Shown here one piece after another: positions 42,289 through 51,303 of a stretch of 64,000 nt of DNA. This DNA is from Paraflavitalea sp966211765 (lineage in GTDB: Bacteria; Bacteroidota; Bacteroidia; Chitinophagales; Chitinophagaceae), in contig CBIHOV010000005.1 in the NCBI GenBank assembly GCA_966211765.1, forward strand, positions 1-64,000. Reading direction: 5' to 3'. How positions within the stretch are numbered: position 1 is the first letter of the stretch; each line of letters begins with the position of its first letter. The translations under genes were made by a program, and so were the position numbers. The notes beneath the pieces were generated by a model that did not search any database, was not told where the DNA came from, and saw only the letters and a program-made list of their open reading frames with translations.

Positions 42289-44067
42289 TTACCTTATCGG
42301 CTCCAGCCGTATGCTTTTCAGCTTAAACAGCTCCTTACCCTGTTGCAAGGGTTTCACCGTAATGGTATACAAACCAGGTTTGTCAACGGCAGTGATCGCC
42401 ACAGCATGCTGAATGAACATCAAGGGGTTGCTCTTGTCAAATTCCGAGCTGCGCAGCGTACGGAAAAGATATGCTGCCCCATTGACTAATACACTGCCTT
42501 CCTGCCGGGCGCTTTCGGCATTGCAGGCATATTCCAGGATCACCTTATAATCGGCAGCATCCGTAATGCGGATATTAAAGCTCGCCTCATCCCCGGGCCC
42601 CATCATATTGGTTACACATACGGCATGTTTCCAATCGCCGAAATAGTGGCTGTACGTAAGGCTTTTTACCCTGGCGCTATCGCTCGTTTTTGCATGCACG
42701 GCCTCAATGGTATTTACGGCAAATTGTGCGGATACCGTAACCGGCGCCGTAGTGTCATAAACAGGTGCATTGCCCTTGTATTCCACTACCAACACCGTGT
42801 TGGGACTATGGGCGTCAATGCCGGCAGCGTTCACCACCACATCCGTTCCCTTTTTGGTAAAGCTCAATACACGTTTGCCCACCAATGTATATACTTTGTT
42901 TATCGTAAATGCACAAGCGGGTAATAATAATTTGCCATCCGCCGGCCTGTTCAATACATGCAGGTACAATTTACCAGGCTTAGCCGTCGTAACGCCCCAG
43001 GGCTGCGCCGGAATAAAACCATAGGTAGTGCCATAGATGCTCTCCCCATTTTGTTGCAACCATTTCCCGGTGGCCTTTAAATATTGAACAGAATAATATG
43101 GGATATTGCCCTTATCATCAGGCCCTACATTCAACATCAGGTTACCTCCTTTGGATGCTACATTGGCCAGCAGGCGAATAATTTCATGGGGTGATTTAAA
43201 ATTCATATCATGCTCTATATACCCCCATGAATCATTGTGTGTATAAATAGATTCCCATACTTCATTGATGGGCGCTGGCGGCACTTCCGAATCACCAAAG
43301 TCGCGGTAATCGCCCAACCCCTGTCCTACCCGGCTGCTGAATAAACTGGCTGGCTGCAGTACACGCAGACTGTCTACCAGTTGTTGCGTTTGTTGTTTGG
43401 TAAGTCCGCCCGGCATATCAAACCATACAATACCCAATGGTCCATAACCGGTTAGGAGTTCTTTTAACTGGGGAATGGATTTCTCCCGGTAATAGCGCTG
43501 ATAATCCTTTTTGGATTCGTCGAAATCCCAGCGATTGCCTCCCCCGTTGGGTTCGTGCCAGTCCAGGAACTGCGAATAATAAAAGCCGAATTGAATACCC
43601 CGCTTGCGCGTGGCTTCGGCCAGCGCCTTCATGGGATCCTTTTTATAGGGAGTGGATCTTACAATGGTGAAGTCGCTAACTTTCGAATCATACATGGCAA
43701 AACCTTCATGGTGCTTGGCTGTGATGACCATATAGCGTATGCCCGCTTCCTGGGCCAGGGAAGCCCATTCGTCTGCATTGAAGTTGACAGGATTAAAACC
43801 GGCAGCTTCCGCAGCATATACATCTGCCGGCACCTTGGCCTGGTTCATCAACCATTCCCCGCTGCCATAATAACGCTTATTTTTCCATACACCGCCTAGT
43901 TTGGAATACAGGCCCCAGTGGATGAACATGCCAAACCTGGCTTCTTTAAACCATTGGATATTGGGATGCTGCCGGCCTGAAGCCGATTTATCCCACATTT
44001 CATCCTGGGCATTGGCTGCCAATACAGCCCCTAATAAACTGACAAGCATTAACCGTTTCAAGATCAT
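42289..44067 (-). CDS. Exported GH29 alpha-L-fucosidase with C-terminal beta domain
   Basis: About 592 residues from the Met at 44067 (MILKRLMLVSLLGAVLAANA, signal peptide). The GH29 barrel spans 25-340: ARFGMFIHWGLYSKLGGVW, TAKHHEGFAMYDSKVSDF, GIQFGFYYSQFLDWHEPNGG, and LGIVWFDMPGG with the nucleophile Asp. SKGGNLMLNVGPDDKGN closes the catalytic part. Residues 440-590 form an additional beta-sandwich (YSHYFGDWKHAVCVTNMMGP), possibly a carbohydrate-binding module. It releases alpha-L-fucose; the acid/base residue is not conserved enough to place by eye. Lies between GH105 and the DUF1080-propeller gene on the same strand. Confidence 0.94.
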   Translation of the reverse strand: MILKRLMLVSLLGAVLAANAQDEMWDKSASGRQHPNIQWFKEARFGMFIHWGLYSKLGGVWKNKRYYGSGEWLMNQAKVPADVYAAEAAGFNPVNFNADEWASLAQEAGIRYMVITAKHHEGFAMYDSKVSDFTIVRSTPYKKDPMKALAEATRKRGIQFGFYYSQFLDWHEPNGGGNRWDFDESKKDYQRYYREKSIPQLKELLTGYGPLGIVWFDMPGGLTKQQTQQLVDSLRVLQPASLFSSRVGQGLGDYRDFGDSEVPPAPINEVWESIYTHNDSWGYIEHDMNFKSPHEIIRLLANVASKGGNLMLNVGPDDKGNIPYYSVQYLKATGKWLQQNGESIYGTTYGFIPAQPWGVTTAKPGKLYLHVLNRPADGKLLLPACAFTINKVYTLVGKRVLSFTKKGTDVVVNAAGIDAHSPNTVLVVEYKGNAPVYDTTAPVTVSAQFAVNTIEAVHAKTSDSARVKSLTYSHYFGDWKHAVCVTNMMGPGDEASFNIRITDAADYKVILEYACNAESARQEGSVLVNGAAYLFRTLRSSEFDKSNPLMFIQHAVAITAVDKPGLYTITVKPLQQGKELFKLKSIRLEPIR

Positions 44068-44212
44068 ACGATTCCTATTAGGCAAAAGTGATTATTTTTT
44101 ACGCAATAGAACCATTATGTCCGGATGACTGCAGCCAGTGATTTACTAGTTATTAAGCTATTTTGGCAACCCCATGCGGCAAAACAGCCATAAGCATGTA
44201 AATACAAGGGTA

Positions 44213-45853
44213 TTAACGTTGCAGTTCCCCCTTCTCATCCTTTCCTTTTTCATCGAGTAGCTGGATACAGGAAGAAGGGCCCAGGTCCGGATCTTTCCAT
44301 TGATGCAGTGCCCATACTACTTTTTTATCCGGTGTCACTTCAATGACCTGCACCACCTTATCCCAATCTTCTTTGCGCAGGAAACCACCCCAGTTGCAGA
44401 TCACCGTATTGCCATTGGACAGGCGCACAACCTGGTGCACCGTATACAGAGGGAAGCCAGGAAGATCATCTTTGTTTACCTCCCACACAATCTCACCTTT
44501 GGTGTTGACTTCGCGTACATAACCATGTTGGTTGCCGCTGATGAGGGTATTGCCGTTTTTCAGGCGCACGGCTGCCCAGGCCGATGGTGCATCTACCGTC
44601 CAGATGGGTTGCCAGTTTTTATCGTATTCGATCACCTTACCCATATTGAGGTGTGGCAAGAGATAAGTACCTGCGTTGGTCATGCGCATCTGGCGAAACT
44701 GACCATGCACGCTTTTGGGATCATCCGGGCGGGCAGTAGGCACCACCTGGTCCATCTCTACCTGGCCGGTCTTTTTATTAATGAGCATTACTTTGGCGGG
44801 CGTACCATTCTGACAAAGCAATACTTTGTCAAGCCCGATCGGCTGGGCCGAATGACATTCGCTGCCTGCCGGGCATTCATAACTCCATACGATCTTTTTG
44901 TCGACTGTTATTTCTGCTGCGCCGGTTTTACAGGCATACAGTGTATGACCATTGGAGAGCCGGTGAATATCACTGAACTCACTCAATACATTATTGCGGT
45001 CTTTATTAGGTATGGCATATTGCCACACTACTTTCCCTTTCCGAATGAGTGACAGGGTTTGAGAATCCTTGCGGGTATCCCACTGGCCGGTGTACAGGAA
45101 ATCATGCTGTAACAATCCTTTACCAGGCAACACATCAGGCACAGGGGCACGGGCTGCCGGCCGGGGAGCAGGCGGCGGTTTTACGGTGGCAGGATCTTCG
45201 TTTATTTCTATCTTCCGATAGTATATCTCTGCTCCTTCCGATTGTATCAGTATCTTACCACTGCGCAAGCTGGCTTCTGATCCTTCATTCACCACTACCC
45301 CATTCATGATATGTACACAACGCCCATCGCGGGCAATGATCTCCAGCCGGTTCCATTCGCCCGTTGGCTTTTCATTGTCCTTTTTCTTGATGGCGCGTGT
45401 ATTTTTGGTAGAGGCAGTTCTTTCTCCGTCAATCATGACTGTCACACTATCAATAAGCCAGAAATCACCACAATCTCCTTCCTGCACCTGGCATTCAATA
45501 GAGCGGGGCCATACTTTATCATCCTGCACCACATAATACAGGATACCATTATCACGTACCCTGTTTTCCCGGGGCGGGTATTTCTTTTCTCCCCACTTGA
45601 ACTCCACCACCAAGTGAAAAGTGCCAAAAGAACGCTCAGTAACGATGTAACCAAATTCTTTTCCGCTGATCCGTAATAACCCATTGTCTACCGAAAAGAC
45701 GGTATCCGGATCAACATCTTTCCCTTTGGTTTTAAGGAAGGAGTGCCAGCCTTCCAGGTCACAGCCATTGAACAAGGGCTTGAAGTCTTGTCCTATCACA
45801 ACACCGGCCAGCAGCAGCAAGCTGACCAAATAACAAAGACGCTGTACGATCAT
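44213..45853 (-). CDS. DUF1080 (3-keto-disaccharide hydrolase-like) domain fused to a PQQ-like propeller
   Basis: A 546-residue exported protein (signal peptide 1-20, GVVIGQ). Residues 24-215 are a DUF1080 jelly roll: FKPLFNGCDLEGWHSFLKTK, SFGTFHLVVEFKWGEKKYPP, and ECQVQEGDCGDFWLIDSV. A proline/alanine linker (PPPAPRPAARAPVPDVLPG) leads to a second domain, 245-546, with PQQ/WD-like blades: GKVVWQYAIPNKDRNN, KKIVWSYECPAG, GEIVWEVNKDDLPGFPLYTV and DKKVVWALHQW. DUF1080 domains include 3-keto-glycoside hydrolases and lectin-like binders. The PUL position suggests glycan recognition or cleavage. The two domains are usually separate proteins. Confidence 0.82.
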   Translation of the reverse strand: MIVQRLCYLVSLLLLAGVVIGQDFKPLFNGCDLEGWHSFLKTKGKDVDPDTVFSVDNGLLRISGKEFGYIVTERSFGTFHLVVEFKWGEKKYPPRENRVRDNGILYYVVQDDKVWPRSIECQVQEGDCGDFWLIDSVTVMIDGERTASTKNTRAIKKKDNEKPTGEWNRLEIIARDGRCVHIMNGVVVNEGSEASLRSGKILIQSEGAEIYYRKIEINEDPATVKPPPAPRPAARAPVPDVLPGKGLLQHDFLYTGQWDTRKDSQTLSLIRKGKVVWQYAIPNKDRNNVLSEFSDIHRLSNGHTLYACKTGAAEITVDKKIVWSYECPAGSECHSAQPIGLDKVLLCQNGTPAKVMLINKKTGQVEMDQVVPTARPDDPKSVHGQFRQMRMTNAGTYLLPHLNMGKVIEYDKNWQPIWTVDAPSAWAAVRLKNGNTLISGNQHGYVREVNTKGEIVWEVNKDDLPGFPLYTVHQVVRLSNGNTVICNWGGFLRKEDWDKVVQVIEVTPDKKVVWALHQWKDPDLGPSSCIQLLDEKGKDEKGELQR

Positions 45854-45923
45854 AAGTATGCAATTTCAGGATAAAGATCAGACTGGCCTTATCGACATAG
45901 TTAGACAGCCCCTTTTAGACCAA

Positions 45924-45980
45924 GGTGAGCCGCCCTCAGCCGGCGACCCACCTTTTAGCCGTCCTCGACAGGCTGACCAG
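45924..45980. repeat. Dispersed GGTGAGCCGCCC hairpin repeat, copy 2
   Basis: GGTGAGCCGCCC-tcagcc-GGCGACCCACC then CTCGACAGGCTGACCAG, matching the copy at 4544-4611 apart from short changes. It sits between the SusD stop and the next gene of the operon. Confidence 0.55.
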
Positions 45981-45988
45981 TCAATACG

Positions 45989-47716
45989 TTAATTCCACGC
46001 CGGGAAATAAAGATCAGTCTTATAAGGGTCGCCGGTAGTTGTCCTATTGATCTGGTCCAATGGGATCGGCCGCAGGATATGTTTGTCCTGAATATTGGAT
46101 TTGGCGTCTCCGTTATACAGCTTCACTCTTTCCAGCAGTTTGCCTGTCCGTACCAGGTCCCACCAACGAAGGTTTTCGCCCAGCAGTTCCCTGGTACGCT
46201 CATCCAGGATATAGTCGATGCCTTTGGCATTGAGCACATCGGCTGTAATGCGCATATTGGCTACATTACCCGTAGAGGCTGCTCTTTCACGTACTGCATT
46301 GATATAGGTTACCGCCTCACTTACGCGATTGGTCTTGAGGGCAGCTTCAGCCGCAATCAGGTAGGTTTCTGCAAACCGGTAAACAATTACCGGGCGTATG
46401 GAAGGATCATTCACAGAAGCCTTTTTGCTGTCAAAATATTTGGTCACCGTGGGGGCTATCCTGGAATCATACAATCTGGGCGGTATCAGCAGGTAGGGAG
46501 CCACCGCGATCTGCGCATCGGTCCTGTCCGTTCCGGGCATGTAGATAGCCGTGTCGCCAATGGCTTTGATCCTGGGTTGACCGGCAACAGCCCCGGCAGG
46601 AGCACCGGGAGGCAATGGGTCGGGCCATTTTACCGCCTCAATATCAGCCTTGGCGGTAGAATTGGCAATCCAAAGCGTTTGGAAGGTTTTGGCATACCGG
46701 GTATCATTCACCCGGTCCTTAAAGGCAGAATCCAATACCCAGGCCGTTGGTACACACCTGATATAAGGACGGCCATACTCTTTACTTCTTTTCAATCCCA
46801 TTTTATCGTACTGACCAATATACATATGGTTGAGAACATTGTCGGCACCACCACTGTTATTGGGACCATTATAGGCGATATTGGTAGTATGCTGTATCGT
46901 CCAGATCACTTCCGAATTGTTTTCATTCCCTTCTTTATAAACGTCTTTAAAATCAGGGAGCAGGCTCAATCCGTAAGTGCTCTTTTTATCAATGAGGTCT
47001 TTGGCCAGTTTGTAGGCCTCTTCGAAATCATTGGCTTCTTTTACCGGTGATCCGGCCTTGGCCAGGTATACCTTGGCCAGTAAATGCCTGGCAGCAGCTG
47101 CATTGGCCCTTCCCAGCTGCACATTACTGCTTCTGGGGCCTGCAGGGAGGTCAATGATGGCCTCATTCAGGTCTGCAATGATCAGCTTATAGGCATCCGC
47201 CAGCGGATCACGTTTGGCACTTGTCAATGGTTGATCCACAAACGCTGTATAGAGCGTCACATCCCGGAAGAACTGCACCAGCACAAAATAATACTGTGCC
47301 CGGAGAAACTTAGCCTCTGCAATTAACCGCTTCTTGGCAGCTGCGTCCATTTCAGTCTTTGGTGCATACGTCAATACTCCATTGCAGGCATTCAGATAAC
47401 GATAGGCATTGGTCCAGATATTCCTTACCTGCCCGTTGTTATTGGTATAATTGCTGGCGTAGTTATTAATATCCGTATTGCCATCTATACCCCTTTGAAA
47501 CTCATCGGTGCCGATCACCGTCAAGGTAAACAGATCCTGGTTACCCCAAAAATTTCGCATACCTGCATACGCAGCTTCCAGGCCTGCATTCAATCCTTTT
47601 TCAGTACCCAGGAACTCCGGTGTTAAAATAGATTTGGGCTCTTCTTCCAGTAGTTTGTTGCAGCTGGCTGTTGCCATCGCCAGGATCATACTACCATATA
47701 TGAATATCTTTTTCAT
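45989..47716 (-). CDS. SusD/RagB-family surface glycan-binding lipoprotein
   Basis: A 575-residue lipoprotein. The lipobox is ILAMATASCNKL with the lipidated Cys near 19, followed by LLEEEPKSILTPEFLGTEKG, the standard RagB opening. Helical repeats include GLEAAYAGMRNFWGNQDLFT and AEAKFLRAQYYFVLVQFFRD; the latter RaqYyFxLvqfF-type motif is the SusD signature. The C-terminal DERTRELLGENLRWWDLVRT and HILRPIPLDQINRT complete the family pattern. It sits 58 bp after SusC on the same strand and would form the SusCD lid-and-barrel complex at the cell surface. Confidence 0.95.
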   Translation of the reverse strand: MKKIFIYGSMILAMATASCNKLLEEEPKSILTPEFLGTEKGLNAGLEAAYAGMRNFWGNQDLFTLTVIGTDEFQRGIDGNTDINNYASNYTNNNGQVRNIWTNAYRYLNACNGVLTYAPKTEMDAAAKKRLIAEAKFLRAQYYFVLVQFFRDVTLYTAFVDQPLTSAKRDPLADAYKLIIADLNEAIIDLPAGPRSSNVQLGRANAAAARHLLAKVYLAKAGSPVKEANDFEEAYKLAKDLIDKKSTYGLSLLPDFKDVYKEGNENNSEVIWTIQHTTNIAYNGPNNSGGADNVLNHMYIGQYDKMGLKRSKEYGRPYIRCVPTAWVLDSAFKDRVNDTRYAKTFQTLWIANSTAKADIEAVKWPDPLPPGAPAGAVAGQPRIKAIGDTAIYMPGTDRTDAQIAVAPYLLIPPRLYDSRIAPTVTKYFDSKKASVNDPSIRPVIVYRFAETYLIAAEAALKTNRVSEAVTYINAVRERAASTGNVANMRITADVLNAKGIDYILDERTRELLGENLRWWDLVRTGKLLERVKLYNGDAKSNIQDKHILRPIPLDQINRTTTGDPYKTDLYFPAWN

Positions 47717-47774
47717 AATTAGCTATTTTGTTGTTAAGTTGACATTCAGACGCATTTCTTTACGATCCCGCTAT

Positions 47775-50700
47775 TTAGAAGGATACGTTAATGCCAAACA
47801 GCATTGACCAGGTGGGCGGCGTATCTACACCCAGGCCGGTACCTGTAGTGGGACTTGAGGCACTGCCACCCGATTCAGGATCCAGTCCTCCAAATGCATT
47901 GTTGCGGAAAGGAGAGAACAAAATGAAAGGGTCCTTTACCGTAGCATAGAACCTGATACTCCGGGCTCCTGTTTTCTTCAGGATCGCAGGAGGTACTGCA
48001 TATCCAAGACTGATCGTCCTGATCTTCAAAAAACTACCATCGAAGAAACCAAGCAGGTTGAGGTTGGTGGGATTTTGACGGCCGTAATTGGGCTTGGGAT
48101 ATTCATTCTCCCCATTGGTAGGCGTCCAATAACGGGTTTTGATATTGTTATAAGTTCCCTGGAAAGTATTGACAAATCCCCCACCATGCAGGGAACTGCT
48201 CATCAAATAACCCCATCTTGCAAAAGCTACTACTGTGAGATCAAATCCACCATAGGTGAAACGGTTGGTCATGCCACCGGTCCAGTCGGGCTGTGTAGTA
48301 CCGATGATCTTTCTGTCCAGGTCATTGATCGTTCCACTGTTGTCGAGATCGGATACGCGGATATCACCAATCACACTGCCTGAGCCCGTGGTGGTGAGGC
48401 CCAAACGCACAGCTTCCAGCGAATCTGATTTAGTGTTTTGCCAGATACCTTGTTTCTGATAGGTATAAAATACACCAATGGGCTGACCAACAAACCAGCT
48501 ATTGCCGATGTCCTGCAAAATGCCATCTGCCAGTTGAGTGATCTTACCCCGGTTGATTGAAAAGTTGAGGTCAGTACTCCAGCCAAAACTATTCCTGCTT
48601 TTGGGAATAATATTGTTGGAACTTATTTGCAGTTCAATACCCTGGTTCTCTGTTTTGCCAACATTGGTCAACACTGAATTCTGAATGCCATTGGTGGGTG
48701 GAAGGTCCTTGGGCAGGAGCAATTTATCGGTAAAGGCTTTATAAAAGTTCAGGTTACCGGAAATGCGGTTATTGAGCACACCAAAGTCAATACCTACTTC
48801 GGCAGTAGAAGTATATTCCCAGGTAAGTGTATTGTTACCTACATTGGTCTGATAATAGCCCCTGCTCAATACATCACCGAAATTATACACTACACTGCCC
48901 AGACGTGGAATGGTACCATAAGGGCTAATAGATGCATTACCTACTTTACCATAACTGGCCCGCAGGCGTAGGCTGGAGATAGCATCAATCTTGAAAAACT
49001 TTTCGTTATGAATATTCCAGGCTACTGCTGCAGAAGGGAATACCTGCCATTTTTCACCTTGTGCCAACCTGGATGATCCATCCGAACGTACGGTGAACGT
49101 GACCAGGTAACGGTCATCAAAACCATAGTTCAACCGGCCCATGTAGGAAACCAATCCCCACTGCGAATAACCACCAGAACCAGTAAGATTGAAACCAAAT
49201 TCAGGGTTATAATATTCCAGGTAATCGGCTGTGATATCCCGGTTCTCAAATTCATTGTTGTTTGACCTTTCCTGCTGCGTACTGAAAAGACCTGTAAAGT
49301 TTACCTTATGCTTGTCGAAAAAGGTATTATCATAGGTCAACAGGTTTTCCAGTGTCCAACTCGTCAGGTTGCTCGTTCTGTTGTTGGAGATGGAAGGAGT
49401 TCCCATCTGGTTGGTTGTTTTGCTGGCATAGAAGCTGCCATATACATCCGTTCTGATCTCCGTACCGGCATTCAATCGATACTTTAAACCTTTTAACAGG
49501 CCGCCCAGGTTTACATCCAGGTAGGCTGAAGTAAAGGTTCCCAATCTTTTTCTTTTCTCCGATTTGGCGCCATCCAGGAAATCGGCCAATGGATTCCATA
49601 CCTGGCTTTGGCTGCCGGGCAGGAAATCATTGCGCAGCTTTCCATCGCTGTCATAGGGACCTACCAATGGCGAAGCGCGCAAGGCCTGCGACATGGGGTT
49701 AAATCCTTCGCCCAGGGTGGTGGAATAACTGTTCAATGAATTCAATCCTACCCTGAATATTTTACCCAACTGTTGATCAAGACTCAGCTTCACGGTAAAG
49801 CGTTCAAATTCCTGGCCGGGGAAAATACCTGTCTCCTTGTAATAACCACCGGAAATGGCATATTGTGTAACATCTGTTCCACCATATACACTCAACTGGT
49901 GATCTGTTTGCATCCCATTTTTATACACCAGGTCCTGCCAGTCGGTACCTACGCCTTTTAAACCTTCCAGCTCATCATTGGTAAATGCTTCAGAAATAAG
50001 CAACGGATCGTTAGGGCCTGAGTATTTTTTTACAGGATCATTGCCCGTGGTCCATACACCAAAATAGCGCGCCCACTTTTTCAATTCGGCAAATTCCTGC
50101 GCACCCATCAGGTGATATTGACCAATAGGTTTCACCACACCGGCATATCCACTATAGGAAACAATAGGCTTACCGTTTTTGCCACGACGGGTGCTGATCA
50201 GTATTACACCATTGGCGCCCCGAGATCCGTAAATCGCCGTTGATGAAGCATCTTTTAATATTTCTACGGACGTAATATCATCCTGGTTCAGATCATTGAA
50301 ACTACCACTGAATGGGATACCATCCACTACGATCAGGGGCGCATTGCTGGCACGCACAGAGCGTGCGCCACGGATCAGGATCGACACCCCTGCACCAGGC
50401 TTGCTGTTGCCACCCACTTTCTGGATGTCAATACCTGCTGCACGCCCCTGCAAGGCCTGCGCCACACTTTGCGTGGGAATATCTTTGATGGATTGCTCAT
50501 TGACCGAAACTACCGAACCTGTAATTTCAGATTTACGGCGCGTGCCATAACCTACCACCACTACCTCATCCATTGCACCTTTACCAGGAGTAAGCGATAC
50601 CGCTACATTCATCAGGTCTTTATCCGTTGTGGTGATCTCCTGCTCAGCAAACCCCACATGTGATATTAAAAGCGTAGTATTGACAGGCACAGTTAAAGTG

Positions 50701-50957
50701 AAAGAACCATCAGCCAGCGTTACCGTGGCTTTATCATGGCCTTTGGACACAATACTCACGCCGCCCAATGGCGCGCCTTTCGGTCCTGTAACAAAACCTT
50801 TCACAATGATTAATTTACCTGCGCCCGTTTGGGCAGCAACAGGTTTCCATAACAATAGCACACACACCAGCATACATACCAGCCTGGTATATATACCCGT
50901 GTGAACAGATCTTATCCGCCAACCGGATAATAGCTTAGAAATGCAAGCAAATTTCAT
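47775..50957 (-). CDS. SusC/RagA-family TonB-dependent outer-membrane transporter
   Basis: About 1060 residues from the ATG at 50957 (MKFACISKLLSGWRIRS); 12 upstream codons are open. The signal segment is LVCMLVCVLLLWKPVAAQ. Then follow a carboxypeptidase-regulatory-like domain (GFVTGPKGAPLGGVSIVSKG), the TonB-box-like DEVVVVGYGTRRKSEITGSV, and the plug (LQGRAAGIDIQKVGG; ILKDASSTAIYGSRGANGVI). The barrel ends MLFGINVSF with C-terminal Phe. It pairs with the SusD gene downstream and heads the operon with DUF1080, GH29 and GH105. A 67-bp direct repeat lies 70-190 bp upstream. Confidence 0.96.
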   Translation of the reverse strand: MKFACISKLLSGWRIRSVHTGIYTRLVCMLVCVLLLWKPVAAQTGAGKLIIVKGFVTGPKGAPLGGVSIVSKGHDKATVTLADGSFTLTVPVNTTLLISHVGFAEQEITTTDKDLMNVAVSLTPGKGAMDEVVVVGYGTRRKSEITGSVVSVNEQSIKDIPTQSVAQALQGRAAGIDIQKVGGNSKPGAGVSILIRGARSVRASNAPLIVVDGIPFSGSFNDLNQDDITSVEILKDASSTAIYGSRGANGVILISTRRGKNGKPIVSYSGYAGVVKPIGQYHLMGAQEFAELKKWARYFGVWTTGNDPVKKYSGPNDPLLISEAFTNDELEGLKGVGTDWQDLVYKNGMQTDHQLSVYGGTDVTQYAISGGYYKETGIFPGQEFERFTVKLSLDQQLGKIFRVGLNSLNSYSTTLGEGFNPMSQALRASPLVGPYDSDGKLRNDFLPGSQSQVWNPLADFLDGAKSEKRKRLGTFTSAYLDVNLGGLLKGLKYRLNAGTEIRTDVYGSFYASKTTNQMGTPSISNNRTSNLTSWTLENLLTYDNTFFDKHKVNFTGLFSTQQERSNNNEFENRDITADYLEYYNPEFGFNLTGSGGYSQWGLVSYMGRLNYGFDDRYLVTFTVRSDGSSRLAQGEKWQVFPSAAVAWNIHNEKFFKIDAISSLRLRASYGKVGNASISPYGTIPRLGSVVYNFGDVLSRGYYQTNVGNNTLTWEYTSTAEVGIDFGVLNNRISGNLNFYKAFTDKLLLPKDLPPTNGIQNSVLTNVGKTENQGIELQISSNNIIPKSRNSFGWSTDLNFSINRGKITQLADGILQDIGNSWFVGQPIGVFYTYQKQGIWQNTKSDSLEAVRLGLTTTGSGSVIGDIRVSDLDNSGTINDLDRKIIGTTQPDWTGGMTNRFTYGGFDLTVVAFARWGYLMSSSLHGGGFVNTFQGTYNNIKTRYWTPTNGENEYPKPNYGRQNPTNLNLLGFFDGSFLKIRTISLGYAVPPAILKKTGARSIRFYATVKDPFILFSPFRNNAFGGLDPESGGSASSPTTGTGLGVDTPPTWSMLFGINVSF

Positions 50958-51026
50958 AACGGCAGTTTTATTAATGAATAGAAAAACAAGCAATCATTTA
51001 TCCCCTTTTGGACATAGCAAGGCCTA

Positions 51027-51146
51027 TACGCTACACCAGGCAGCATATCCTAGCAAGTAATTGGTACCGATTGGTCAGGCAAAGGGATCCCTGTACGCTG
51101 CACCAGGCAGCATACCACACGCACGTGATCGGTACAGACTGTAGGG
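51027..51146. repeat. Direct repeat upstream of the second SusC gene
   Basis: Two diverged copies of about 53 bp, starting TACGCTnCACCAGGCAGCAT at 51027 and 51094 (period 67), each ending in a GGTACnGAnTG-type element. The repeat lies in the presumed promoter/leader of the reverse SusC gene and may be a pair of regulator sites. Confidence 0.65.
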
Positions 51147-51241
51147 GGGATCAGTTCTTAGGAGCAATAGTTTGCTCAGCTGCCAACCGGATTCTTAATG
51201 GCGCTTCAACATCGACCCGGCTGGTGTGTATCAGTATATAT

Positions 51242-51271
51242 AGTCCGGCAATACTTGTGTAGTGCCGGACT
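51242..51271. terminator. Hairpin after the GH29 gene
   Basis: AGTCCGGCA (51242-51250) and TGCCGGACT (51263-51271) pair perfectly with a 12-base loop, 33 bp beyond the GH29 stop on the reverse strand. The better T-run is on the forward side, so the direction is ambiguous. Confidence 0.6.
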
Positions 51272-51303
51272 TTTTGCAGTATTATAATCGACCTGTAATG
51301 GTG

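Larger units (their letters stand above)
50958..51303. other. SusC promoter region
   Basis: No gene is seen in this 346-base gap between SusC and the next upstream GH29 gene. It holds the 67-bp direct repeat, a hairpin at 51242-51271 and the SusC leader. The GH29 gene upstream is on the same strand, so SusC may have its own promoter here. Confidence 0.5.

Noticed and set aside
51242..51271. Hairpin before SusC as a riboswitch
   Set aside because: It is a simple stem-loop closer to the GH29 stop than to SusC, with no conserved aptamer features.
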